Assembly (NCBI GenBank): GCA_947561585.1
Contig: CANNZV010003138.1
Coordinates: 1-64,000, forward strand
Length of the DNA: 64,000 bases
Source of the DNA: Caprella mutica
Taxonomy: Eukaryota; Arthropoda; Malacostraca; Amphipoda; Caprellidae
Reading direction: 5' to 3'
Part shown: positions 41,367 through 51,600 of the stretch, one piece after another
Position numbering within the stretch: position 1 is the stretch's first letter
Layout: each line of letters opens with the position of its first letter
The notes under the pieces: model-generated
What the model was told of the DNA's origin: nothing
Seen by the model: the letters and a program-made list of their open reading frames with translations, nothing else
The model's database searches: none
Position numbers and translations under genes: made by a program

Positions 41367-42120
41367 CCTTTGCAGTAGATAAATCCTTGACTGTAAACAG
41401 ATCCTTTGCTGTAGATAGATCCTTTGCAGTAGATAGATCCTTTGCTGTAGATAGATACTTTGCTGTAGATAGATCCTTTGCTGCAAAAAGATCCCTTACT
41501 GTAGATAGATCCATTGCTGTAGATAGATCCTATGCTGTAGAAATATCCTTTGCTGTAGTTAGATCATTTGCTGTAGATTGATCCTTCGCTGTAAATAGGT
41601 CCCTTACTGTAGATAGGTCCTTTGCTGTAGATAGATCCTTTGCTGTAGATAGATCCTCTGCTGTAGATAGATCCTCTGCTGTAGATAGATCTTTTGCTGT
41701 AGTAGTTCCTTCGCAGTAGAAAGATTCTCCGCTATAAATAGATCCTTTGCAGTAGATAAATCCTTGACTGTAAACAGATCCTTTGCTGTTGATAGATCCT
41801 TTGCAGTAGATAAATCCTTTGCTGTAGATAGATACTTTGCTGTAGATAGATCCTTTGCTGCAAAAAGATCCCTTACTGTAGATAGATCCATTGCTGTAGA
41901 TAGATCCTATGCTGTAGAAATATCCTTTGCTGTAGTTAGATCATTTGCTGTAGATTGATCCTTCGCTGTAAATAGGTCCCTTACTGTAGATAGGTCCTTT
42001 GCTGTAGATAGATCCTTTGCTGTAGATAGATCCTCTGCTGTAGATAGATCCTCTGCTGTAGATAGATCTTTTGCTGTAGTAGTTCCTTCGCAGTAGAAAG
42101 ATTCTCCGCTATAAATAGAT
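41367..42120. repeat. 377-bp tandem duplication
   Basis: Two head-to-tail copies (41367-41743 and 41744-42120) from CTTTGCAGTAGATAAATCC through the GTAGTAGTTCCTTCGCAG block. 377 bp is 21 units minus 1 bp. Further copies of the same block appear near 43110 and in other higher-order units. Confidence 0.88.
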
Positions 42121-45071
42121 CCTTTGCTGTTGACAGATCTTTCGCTGTAGAAAGATCCTTTGGTGTTGATAGATTCTTTGCTGTGGATAGATCTCTTACT
42201 GTAGATAGATCACTTTGCTGTAGATAGATCATTTGCTGTAGATAGATCCCCTACTGTAGATAGATCACTTTGCTGTAGATAGATCCTTTGTTGAAGATAG
42301 ATCCTTTGCTGTAGATAGATCCTTTGCTGCAGATAGATCCTATGCTGTATAAAGTTCTGCTGTTGTGAATAGATCCTTTTTTGTAGATAGATCATTGGCT
42401 TTAGATAGATCCTTTGCTGTAGATAGATCCTTTGCTTAAGATAGATCCTTAAATGTAGATTGATCCTTTGCTGTAGAGAGATCCTTTGCAGTAGATAAAT
42501 CCTTGACTGTAAACAGATCCTTTGCTGTAGATAGATCCTTTGCAGTAGATAGATCCTTTGCTGTAGATAGATACTTTGCTGTGGATAGATCCTTTGCTGC
42601 AAAAAGATCCCTTACTGAAGATAGATCCATTGCTGTAGATAAATCCTATGCTGTAGAAATATCCTTTGCTGTAGTTAGATCATTTGCTGTAGATTGATCC
42701 TTCGCTGTAAATAGGTCCCTTACTGTAGATAGGTCCTTTGCTGTAGATAGATTCTTTGCTGTAGATAGATCCTCTGCTGTAGATAGATCTTTTGCTGTAG
42801 TAGTTCCTTTTCTGTAGAAAGATTCTCCGCTATAAATAGATCCTTTACTGTAGATAGATTTTTTGCTGTAGATTGAACTTTTGTTGTAAATAGATCTTTT
42901 GCTATAGATTGATCCTTTGCTATTGACAGATCCTGCGTTGTAGAAAGATCCTTTGGTGTAGACAGATTCTTTGCTGTAGATAGATCCCTTACTGAAGATA
43001 GATCACTTTGCTATAGATAGATCCTCTGCTGTAGATAGATCCTCTGCTGTAGATAGATCTTTTGCTGTAGTAGTTCCTTCGCAGTAGAAAGATTCTCCGC
43101 TATAAATAGATCCTTTGCAGTAGATAAATCCTTGACTGTAAACAGATCCTTTGCTGTAGATAGATCCTTTGCAGTAGATAGATCCTTTGCTGTAGATAGA
43201 TACTTTGCTGTAGATAGATCCTTTGCTGCAAAAAGATCCCTTACTGTAGATAGATCCATTGCTGTAGATAGATCCTATGCTGTAGAAATATCCTTTGCTG
43301 TAGTTAGATCATTTGCTGTAGATAGATCCTTTGCTGTAGATAGATCCTTTGCTGTAGATAGATCCTTTGCTGTAGATAGATCCTATGCTGTAGATAGATT
43401 CTTTACTGTAGATAGATTCTTTGCTGTACATAAATTCTTTGTTGTAGATAGAACATTTGCTGTAGATAGATCCTTTGTAGTAGATAGATCAATTGCTGTA
43501 GATAGATCCTTTGTTGTAGATAGATCCTTCGCTGTAGATAGATCCTTTTCTGTAGATAGATCCTTTTCTGTAGATAGATCCTCTGCTGTAAATTAATAAA
43601 TAAATCCTGTGCCGTAGAAAGATCCCTTGCCGAAGATAGATCATTTGCTGTACATAGATCCTTTGTTGTAGATGGATCCTTCGCTGTAGATAGATTCTTT
43701 CCTGTAGATAGATCCTTTTCTGTAGATAGATCCTTTACTGAAGATAAATCCTTTGCTGTTGATAGATCCCATACTGTAAATAGATTCTTTGCTGTAGAGA
43801 GATCCTTTGCTGTAGAAAAATCCTCTGCTGTAGAAAGATCTTCTGCTGTAAATAGATCCTTTGCTGTTGATATATCCTTTGCTGTTGACAGATCTTTTGC
43901 TGTAGAAAGATCCTTTGGTGTAGATAGATTCTTTGCTGTAGATAGATCCCTCACTGTAGATAGAACACTTTGCTGTAGATAGATCCCTTATTGTTGATAG
44001 ATCTTTTGCTGTAGATAGATTTTTTGCTGTAGATAGATTTTTTGTTGTAAATATATCTTTTGCTAAAGATTGATCCTCTGCTGTTGATAGATCCTGCGCT
44101 GTAAAAAATCCTTTGGTGTAGACAGATTCTTTGCTGTAGATAGATCTCTTACTGAAGATAGATCACTTTGCTGTAGATAGATCCTTTGCTGTAGATAGAT
44201 ACTTTAGGCTATAAAGTTCTGCTGTTGTAAATAGATCCTTTGTTGTTTATAGATCATTGGCTTTTGATAGATATTTTGCTGTAGATAGATCCTTTGCTTA
44301 AGATAGATCCTTAACTGTAGATTGATCCTTTGCTGTAGATAGATCCTTTGCTGTAGATAGATTCTTTGCTGTAGATAGATTCCGAGCTGTAGATAGATTC
44401 TTTGTTGTAGATAGATCCTTTGCTGTAGATAGATCCTTTGAAGTAGATAGATCTTTTACTGTGGATAGATCCTTAGCTGTAGATAGATCTAAGATCCTTT
44501 GCTGTTAATAAATAAATAAATCATTTGCCGTAGATAGATCCCTTGCCGTAGATAGATCCTTTGCTTTAGATAGATCCTTTGCTGTAGATAGATTCTTCGC
44601 TGTAGATAGATCCTTTTCTGTAGATAGATTCTTTTCTGTAGATAGATCTTTTATTGTAGATAAAACCGTTGCTGTATATAGATCCCATATTGAAAATAGA
44701 TCCTTTTTTGTAGATAGATCCTTTGCTGTTGACAGATCTTTCGCTGTAGAAAGATCCTTTGGTGTAGATAGATTCTTTGCTGTAGATAGATCCCTTACTG
44801 TAGATAGATCACTTTGCTGTAGATAGATCATTTGCTGTATATAGATCCCTTACTGTAGATGGATCACTTTGCTGTAGATAGATCCTTTGCTGAGGATAGA
44901 TCCTTTGCTGTAGATAGATCCTTTGCTGCAGATAGATCCCTTATTTTTGATAGATCCTTTGCTGTAGATAGAACTTTCGTTGTAAATAGATATTTTGCTG
45001 TAGATAGATCCTTTGCTTAAGATAGATCCTTAACTGTAGATTGATCCTTTGCTGTAGATAGATCCTTTGCA

Positions 45072-46208
45072 GGCTGCACTTCACATATTATTAATGATAG
45101 GAGTAAGTTCATTAATATTGACTATAATTTTAACCCATCTAGCCATTTTATCGAGTTAGCTGATGGAAGTCGCAGTTCTGATTTAGTTAAAGCTAGAGGT
45201 GATGCAAATATTATGATGACTGATAATTTAGGTAATGAACATGAAGTGACCTTGAGGAATGCCCTATGTATTCCTAGTTTCAAACAAAACATTTTTAGTG
45301 TGCAAGCTGCAAATCAGCAAGGCGTTACTGTAAATTTCTCCCCAGATACCGCAGATTTGAAAACTAATAATGGTACGACATTTGACATTGAAAAAAGGGG
45401 TAAATTGTATTTCATTAATAAGGTAGAAAGTAACGAAGTAACTAAAAGATCTTTAACTGATTGGCATGTAACATTAGGACATTGCAATAAAGATGATGTA
45501 ATTAAAGTTTCTAATGTAGTTAAGGGCATGAAAATAACTAGTAAAGATAAATTTAATTGTGATGTTTGCATTAAAGGTAAATTTGCTCAATATAGGAATA
45601 GACTTCCAGATGCCAAGGCTAAAAATATTTTGGATGTTATTCATTGTGATATTGTAGGGCCAGTTGAACCCATTGCTAGAGATGGTTTCAAATATGGCAT
45701 TAATTTTGTTGATGATAAGTCAGGATATATTTTCGTTTACGTACTTAAGAATAAGAGTGATGCTTGTTTAGCTCTTGAACAATTTCTCGCTGATTCAGCT
45801 CCCTATGGTACAGTTAAGTGTCTCAGATCTGACAATGCTTTAGAATTTAAATGTAATGAGTTTGAATCCATTCTACGTGAGAGGGGGGTGAAGCATGAGT
45901 TCTCGTCCCCATACTCTCCACATCAAAACGGGATAGCTGAGCGTGCTTGGAAGTCATTGATGGAGATGACCAGATGTTTACTGATCGAAGCGAAGCTACC
46001 CAAGACTCTATGGAGTTATGCTTTCAAAACAGCTGCATTTATTAGAAACAGATGTTACAACCGAAGAACAGGTTTGACAGCTTATGAAGTTTTGACATCA
46101 AAGAAACCCAACTTAGGTACAATGTACACCTTTGGACAGAAATGTTTTGCTTACGTTCACAGTACAAAGAAGTTGGATGACAGAGCGAGACAAGGAATCT
46201 TTGTTTGA
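45072..46208 (+). pseudogene. copia pol fragment 1: protease remnant and integrase
   Basis: Open reading in the frame of the ATG at 45213, with recognisable homology starting upstream at G-C-T-S-H-I (45072). This corresponds to the copia protease motif D-[ST]-G-x-[ST]-S-H-[IM] without its catalytic Asp. Counting from the ATG at 45213 as residue 1, the zinc-binding HHCC set is H85, H90, C116 and C119, and the integrase core follows with D146, D207 and E243 (a D-35-E spacing). The sequence H-Q-N-G-I-A-E-R-A-W-K around the Glu is typical of copia integrases. The frame ends at a TGA (46206-46208) inside the conserved G-I-F-V-G-Y motif, at the place of the second Gly, and homology continues in the same frame after it, so this is a nonsense lesion. 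No Met start for gag-pol survives. The open frame extends left into satellite to 45045, giving a chance in-frame fusion. In an intact element integrase would insert cDNA into the nuclear genome. Confidence 0.93.
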
Positions 46209-46901
46209 TACGATGATCGCAATCCATCTTACTTCGTTTATTTCCAAGAAACAGGACAGATCAGCAAAGTAAGAATGGTGAAGTTTCCAGAGATTAGCGA
46301 AAGACACGATGATGAGGTAGATGAAGAATCATCAGAAAATGAAATGATTCTGCCAAATAATCCTACTCCACACAAGTCAAATGATGTCAACGCTGAAGAC
46401 GATACAACTGACGAAGACAACCGAAGAAACCCAACGAGAACCAGAAACAAACCAAAATATTTGGAAGATTATGTACAATACTCATATGATTTCTGTTACA
46501 GAATGATGGATGTTCCGAAGAGTTTCAGCGATGCAGTGAATTCAAGTGAAGCAGAATCATGGAAGAGAGCTATGGATTCTGAGATAGAAGCTTTGCAGGA
46601 GAACGACACCTATGAATTGACTACTTTGCCTGAGGGGAAGAAAACTATCAAAAGTAGGTGGGTTTATGCAGTCAAATTAGGCCCCAACGATGAAGAACAG
46701 TACAAGGCAAGACTAGTTGCAAAGGGTTACAGTCAAGTTCAGGGAATTGATTATTCAGAAACGTTTTCTCCTACGGCCAGAATTACTTCTATTCGAACAT
46801 TGGTACAACTTGCTGTACAAAACAATTACAAAATCAACCAGATGGATGTCAAATCCGCATATTTGAATGCTGACCTAGAGAGAGACTATCAATCAACCTG
46901 A
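46209..46901 (+). pseudogene. copia pol fragment 2: integrase tail, linker, N-terminal RT
   Basis: Same frame as the preceding fragment, directly after the TGA; an internal ATG lies at 46275. It begins with the Y-D-D-R-N-P-S-Y-F-V-Y end of the integrase region. An acidic, low-complexity linker follows (about residues 10-50 from 46275, many D, E and S), as is usual between copia integrase and RT. Reverse transcriptase then starts: W-K-R-A-M near residue 96, R-W-V near 128, Y-K-A-R-L-V-A-K-G near 143, G-I-D-Y-S-E-T-F-S-P near 157, and motif A Q-M-D-V-K-S-A-Y-L-N with the first catalytic Asp at residue 191 (46845-46847). Homology leaves this frame just after A-D-L-E-R, inside the run GAGAGAGA at 46878-46885. 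The frame then stops at TGA 46899-46901. A change of AG-repeat number would explain the shift (inference). Confidence 0.92.
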
Positions 46902-48057
46902 AGGATTTGAAGAAAAGGGTAAAGATGGGAAGAAGCTTGTATGGAGACTCAGAAAATCACTTTACGGTCTCAAACAAAGTGGTCGGAACTGGAACGAACT
47001 GTTCCACTCGTTTCTCACTACAAATGGATTCACTCAATCTTTATCAGATCCTTGTGTTTACACTAAGTCAGACTCTGATTCAATAACTATACTGATAATT
47101 TGGGTTGATGACGTGATTATTGCTTCCAATAATGATAATTCTTTGATTAGTATTAAGGCAGCACTTTCAAATGCATTTAGAATGAAAGATTTGGGTGAAC
47201 TCTCATGGTTCCTTGGTATAAATTTTGAAGTGAGTAAAGATTCAATCAAAATGAGTCAAACTAAGAATATTGAAAAGTTGGTAGAAAGGTTTGGAATGAC
47301 AAATTGTCATCCAAAATCACTTCCAAGTGAAGCACATATAAAATCTTTTGACGACCCTCACTCAAAACCAGCTGATAAGAGATTGTACCAAGAGATCATC
47401 GGTTCACTGATTTATGTTATGACATGTACTCGTCCAGATATTTGTTTCATTGTGTCAAAGTTATCTCAGTACATGCAAAATCCAACTATTTCTCATCTAA
47501 ATCTTGCTAAAAATGTAATCAGGTACTTAAAGGGAACTTCAGATTATTGTTTGAATTTCAAAAGATCAGATAAATTAGCATTAGAGGGATATTGTGATTC
47601 AGATTGGGCTAATGACCAAAATGATAGGAAGAGCGTCACAGGTTACTGTTTTAAGTTATGTTCAAATGGTCCTGTGATCTCATGGCGATCAAAGAAACAA
47701 AACGTGACTGCATTGTCTTCGACTGAAGCCGAATACATTGCAATCACTGAGGCTACAAAAGAGGCAAAATTTCTAACGATGTTGCTTCAAGATTTGAATG
47801 TGGTTCAAAGCTCCCCAGTTAAAATGAATGTAGACAATCAGGGAGCAATCGCATTAGCAAAAAATCCAGTACATCATCAACGTACTAAGCACATTGATGT
47901 ACGTTACCATTTCATTCGATCTGAAATTCAAGATAACAGAATTTCTTTACAGTATATTAACACTAAAGAAAATATTTCAGATATGTTCACTAAATCTGTT
48001 CCAAAGATATTATTAAGCAATTTCATTCCAGCACTTGGACTTACTTACTTAAAATAG
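46885..48057 (+). pseudogene. copia pol fragment 3: RT palm/thumb and RNase H
   Basis: A third stretch, in another frame from the first two, picks up at I-N-Q-P-E-G-F and is open to a TAG at 48055-48057. It contains L-Y-G-L-K-Q-S-G-R-N-W-N, then the polymerase motif W-V-D-D (Asp pair at 47107-47112; most copia elements have Y-V-D-D), then F-L-G-I. RNase H follows with its acidic residues visible: the C-D-S-D-W-A motif near 47596-47613, Glu in S-S-T-E-A-E-Y, Asp in V-D-N-Q-G-A-I, and K-H-I-D-V-R-Y-H. The C-terminus I-S-D-M-F-T-K is the normal end of copia pol. The normal end and all catalytic acids are present, so the damage in pol is confined to the left truncation, the TGA and the frameshift. 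There is no proper ATG near the start of this frame; it was part of a longer polyprotein. Confidence 0.93.
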
Positions 48058-48297
48058 ATTGATAATCATTAATGTCTATTCATATAAATTCCATAAGATT
48101 ATCATATTTTGATGTTTTGTTTATCTCAATGATTGCTATTTTGTAAGGTAAAAAATTATTATTGTATGGTATTTATGTTTATTTAGAAACATTTTGAATT
48201 CATTTATTATGTGTATTTTTTGTTTTTTGAATCTAATTAGTAACCATGATTTAAATTTGAATATTTTTTTATTTATAAGTATAAGCTTAAGAGGGGG
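48058..48297 (+). other. copia internal 3' non-coding region
   Basis: About 240 bp of very AT-rich sequence between the pol stop codon and the LTR. It has no open reading frame of note and no satellite units. It ends in the polypurine tract. Its position and base composition fit the 3' untranslated part of a copia internal region. Confidence 0.8.
48289..48297 (+). other. polypurine tract (AAGAGGGGG)
   Basis: A run of purines lies immediately before the TGTTAG that opens the LTR. This is the standard place and composition for the RNase H-resistant primer of plus-strand DNA synthesis in LTR retrotransposons. It fixes the left LTR border at 48298. Confidence 0.85.
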
Positions 48298-48580
48298 TGT
48301 TAGAGTAAGCTCATACAGCTATATTCATATATGTATTATGTTATAATCTCCTCTATTGATATATTGTTTTATATGTTATTAAAAGGAAATATGAAGATCA
48401 TCTTCAAGGTCAAATAGGTCACGTATCTGTCAGTTTCTTTGTTGCCAACTTGTCAGTAGATTAGTAGATAACGTCGAGTGAGGTTCTCATAATCGTTTGC
48501 TCTCACTGCGACTCTGTACCGCGAGTACTTAAATAAAAGGTTTAATTTACTTTAAAGTGTTCCGATCTATTTCTCCCACA
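48298..48580 (+). repeat. copia LTR (single copy), about 283 bp
   Basis: Starts TGTTAGAG directly after the polypurine tract. It most likely ends at CCCACA (48575-48580), giving TGT...ACA termini. The first eight bases and the reverse complement of the last eight agree at six positions (TGTTAGAG versus TGTGGGAG). A possible TATA-like TATAAT lies at 48342-48347 and a polyadenylation signal AATAAA at 48532-48537. No second LTR exists in the window, so the right border is inferred from termini and not from a paired copy. It is followed not by a target-site duplication and satellite but by 41 bp of other sequence. Confidence 0.8.
48532..48537 (+). promoter_or_regulatory. LTR polyadenylation signal AATAAA
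   Basis: A canonical AATAAA lies 43 bp before the inferred LTR end, in the R/U5 position expected for transcript 3'-end formation in an LTR retrotransposon. The call is by motif and position only. Confidence 0.55.
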
Positions 48581-48621
48581 TTTATCCAAATATGGCCACT
48601 GCATATAACTACTCAACAACA
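48581..48621 (+). other. sequence after the LTR: possible 5' leader and gag start
   Basis: Forty-one bases separate the LTR end from the resumed satellite and are not satellite-like. They contain an ATG at 48592 reading M-A-T-A-Y-N-Y-S-T-T-L before a stop created by the satellite (TAG at 48625-48627). In copia elements the internal region after the 5' LTR holds a primer-binding site and then gag. This stretch could be such a leader and gag start, cut off by the satellite. I see no clear full-length tRNA primer-binding match. If correct, the LTR here acts as a 5' LTR for a lost internal region and as a 3' LTR for the pol on its left. Confidence 0.5.
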
Positions 48622-51600
48622 CTGTAGATAGATCCTTTGCTGTAGATTGATCCTTTGCTGTAGATAGATCCTTTGCTGTAGATAGATTCTTTGCTGAAGA
48701 TAGTTTCTTTGCTGAAGATAGATTCTTTGCAGCAGATGTATCCTATGCAGTAGATAGATCCATTACTCTACATAGATCATATGCTGTATAAAGATCCTTT
48801 GCTTAAGTTAGATCCTTTGCTGTAGATAGATCCTTTGCTGCAGATAGATCCTTCATTGTTGATAGATCATTTGCTGTAGATAGCTCCTTTACTGTAAATA
48901 GATCCTTTGCTGTAGATAGATCCCTTGCTGTGGATTGATCATATGATGTAGATAGATCCTTTACTGTAGATAGGACCTTTGCTGTAGATAGATCCTTAGC
49001 TGTAGATAGATCCTTTTAGTAGATAAATCCTTTACTGTATATAGATCCTTTGCTGTGGATGGATCATTATCTGTAGATAGATCCTTTGCTGTAGATAAAA
49101 CGTTTGCTGTAGATAGACACTTTGCTGTAGATAGATCCTTTACTGTAGATAGATCCTTTGCTGTAGATAGATCCTTTGCTGTAGATAGATCCTTTGCTGT
49201 AGAGAGATCCTTTGCAGTAGATAAATCCTTGACTGTAAACAGATCCTTTGTTGTAGATAGATCCTTTGCAGTAGATAGATCCTTTGCTGTAGATAGATAC
49301 TTTGCTGTAGATAGATCCTTTGCTCCAAAAAGATCCCTTACTGTAGATAGATCCATTGCTGTAGATAGATCCTATGCTGTAGAAATATCCTTTGCTGTAG
49401 TTAGATCATTTGCTGTAGATTGATCCTTCGCTGTAAATAGGTCCCTTACTGTAGATAGGTCCTTTGCTGTAGATAGATCCTTTGCTGTAGATAGATCCTC
49501 TGCTGTAGATAGATCCTCTGCTGTAGATAGATCTTTTGCTGTAGTAGTTCTTTCGCAGTAGAAAGATTCTCCGCTATAAAGATCCTTTACTGTAGATAGA
49601 TTTTTTGCTGTAGATTGAACTTTTGTTGTAAATAGATCTTTTGCTATAGATTGATCCTTTGCTGCTGACAGATCCTGCGTTGTAGAAAGATCCTTTGGTG
49701 AAGACAGATTCTTTGCTGTAGATAGATCCCTTACTGAAGATAGATCACTTTGCTGTAGATAGATCCTTCGCTGTAGATAGATCCTTTGCTGTATAAAGTT
49801 CTGCTGTTGTAAATAGATTTTTTGTTGTAGATAGATCATTGGCTTTAGATAGATCCTTTGCTGTAGATAGATCCTTTGCTGTAGATAGATTCTTTGCTGT
49901 AGATAGAACTTTTGTTGTAAATAGATCTTTTGTTATAGATTAATCCTTTGCTGCTGATAGATCCTTAACTGTAGATGGATCCTTTGCTGTATATTGTCCC
50001 GTTACTTTAGATAGATCATTGTCTGTAGATTGATCCTTTGCTGTAGATAGATCATTTGCTGTAGATAGATTATCTGCTGAACATAGATTCTTTGCTGTAG
50101 ACAGATTCTTTGTTGTAGATAGATCCTCTTCTGTAGACAGATCCTTTGCAGTAAATAGATCCTTTACTGTAGATAGATCCTTTGCTGTATAAAGTTCTGC
50201 TGTTGTAAATAGATTTTTTGTTGTAGATAGATCATCGGCTTTAGATAGATCATTTGCTGTAGATAGATCCTTTGCTTAAGATAGATCCTTAACTTTAGAT
50301 TGATCCTATGCTGTAGAGAGATCCTTTGCAGTAGATAAATCCTTGACTGTAGATAGATCCTATGCTGTAGATAGATCCTTTGCTGTAGATTGATCCTTTG
50401 CTGTAGATAGATCCTTTGCTGTAGATAGATTCTTTGCTGAAGATAGTTTCTTTGCTGAAGACAGATTCTTTGCAGCAGATGTATCCTATGCAGTAGATAG
50501 ATCCATTACTCTACATAGATCATATGCTGTATAAAGATCCTTTGCTTAAGTTAGATCCTTTGCTGTAGATAGATCCTTTGCTGCAGATAGATCCTTCATT
50601 GTTGATAGATCATTTGCTGTAGATAGCTCCTTTACTGTAAATAGATCCTTTGCTGTAGATAGATCCCTTGCTGTGGATTGATCATATGATGTAGATAGAT
50701 CCTTTACTGTAGATAGGACCTTTGCTGTAGATAGATCCTTAGCTGTAGATAGATCCTTTTCAGTAGATAAATCCTTTACTGTATATAGATCCTTTGCTGT
50801 GGATGGATCATTATCTGTAGATAGATCCTTTGCTGTAGATAAATCGTTTGCTGTAGATAGACACTTTGCTGTAGATAGATCCTTTACTGTAGATAGATCC
50901 TTTGCTGTAGATAGATCCTTTGCTGTAGATAGATCCTTTCTGTAGAGAGATCCTTTGCAGTAGATAAATCCTTGACTGTAAACAGATCCTTTGCTGTAGA
51001 TAGATCCTTTGCAGTAGATAGATCCTTTGCTGTAGATAGATACTTTGCTGTAGATAGATCCTTTGCTGCAAAAAGATCCCTTACTGTAGATAGATCCATT
51101 GCTGTAGATAGATCCTATGCTGAAGAAATATCCTTTGCTGTAGTTAGATCATTTGCTGTAGATTGATCCTTCGCTGTAAATAGGTCCCTTACTGTAGATA
51201 GGTCCTTTGCTGTAGATAGATCCTTTGCTGTAGATAGATCCCTTACTGAAGATAGATCACTTTGCTGTAGATAGATCCTTCGCTGTAGATAGATCCTTTG
51301 CTGTATAAAGTTCTGCTGTTGTAAATAGATTTTTTGTTGTAGATAAATCCTTGACTGTAAACAGATCCTTTGCTGTAGATAGATCCTTTGCAGTAGATAG
51401 ATCCTTTGCTGTAGATAGATACTTTGCTGTAGATAGATCCTTTGTAGTAGATAGATCTTTTACTGTGGATAGATCCTTAGCTGTAGATAGATCTAAGATC
51501 CTTTGCTGTAAATATATAAATAAATCATTTGCCGTAGATAGATCCCTTGCCGTAGATAGATCCTTTGCTGTAGATAGATCCTTTGCTGTAGATAGATTCT

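Larger units (their letters stand above)
1..45071. repeat. 18-bp satellite array, left block
   Basis: Continuous tandem array of an 18-bp unit, GATAGATCCTTTGCTGTA on the + strand, about 2,500 units. The part CTGTAGATAGATC is strongly conserved from unit to unit. The middle (CTTTG) carries most variants, such as CTTTACTG, CTTTCCTG, CTTTTCTG, CTTAGCTG, CTTCGCTG, CTATGCTG and CCCTTACTG. The same order of variants returns at kilobase scale, which is the signature of higher-order repeats. Nearly all units are 18 nt; exceptions are a 25+26-nt compound unit and a few short or long units. The 18-nt length and unit composition leave three minus-strand frames (T-A-K-D-L-S, Y-S-K-G-S-I, Q-Q-R-I-Y-L) and one plus-strand frame (D-R-S-F-A-V) stop-free, so long open stretches are expected by construction. 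Common variants change first and second codon positions in every frame, which argues against protein selection. No genes, RNA genes or promoters are visible in this stretch. Confidence 0.97.
45072..48621 (+). mobile_element. Ty1/copia retrotransposon fragment, permuted and truncated
   Basis: About 3.55 kb of non-satellite DNA inside the array. Domain order is protease remnant, integrase, reverse transcriptase, RNase H. Integrase before reverse transcriptase is diagnostic of the Ty1/copia (Pseudoviridae-type) superfamily. A polypurine tract and one LTR follow, and then a short stretch that looks like 5' leader. There is no 5' LTR and no gag body on the left, where the element begins inside the protease motif G-C-T-S-H-I. 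Pol is broken by a TGA at 46206-46208 and a frameshift near 46880. No 5-bp target-site duplication is evident. The left satellite stops at TTTGC(AG) and the right satellite restarts at (C)TGTAGATAG, so at most one or two bases are shared. The element is non-autonomous and immobile as it stands. The clade within copia is unresolved; the RT style resembles animal copia elements. Confidence 0.95.

Noticed and set aside
1..45071. CRISPR array
   Set aside because: Repeats are directly adjacent with no unique spacers, the unit is 18 bp, and the context is a eukaryotic satellite with a copia element.
45314..46450. Minus-strand open frames of 60-85 codons within the copia fragment
   Set aside because: Shadows of the plus-strand pol coding sequence, with no recognisable product.
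48342..48347. TATA box of the LTR promoter
   Set aside because: TATAAT occurs in a very AT-rich stretch and no transcription start can be fixed, so it is mentioned only as possible.
48453..48471. Satellite-like stretch (AGTAGATTAGTAGATAAC) inside the LTR, as if satellite had seeded or recombined with the element
   Set aside because: Only about 18 bp with an imperfect match in AT-rich DNA; chance is enough.
48585..48605. tRNA-iMet-type primer-binding site after the LTR
   Set aside because: Only a partial resemblance (TATGG...CC..GC) to the anticodon-loop type site used by some copia elements; too weak to call.
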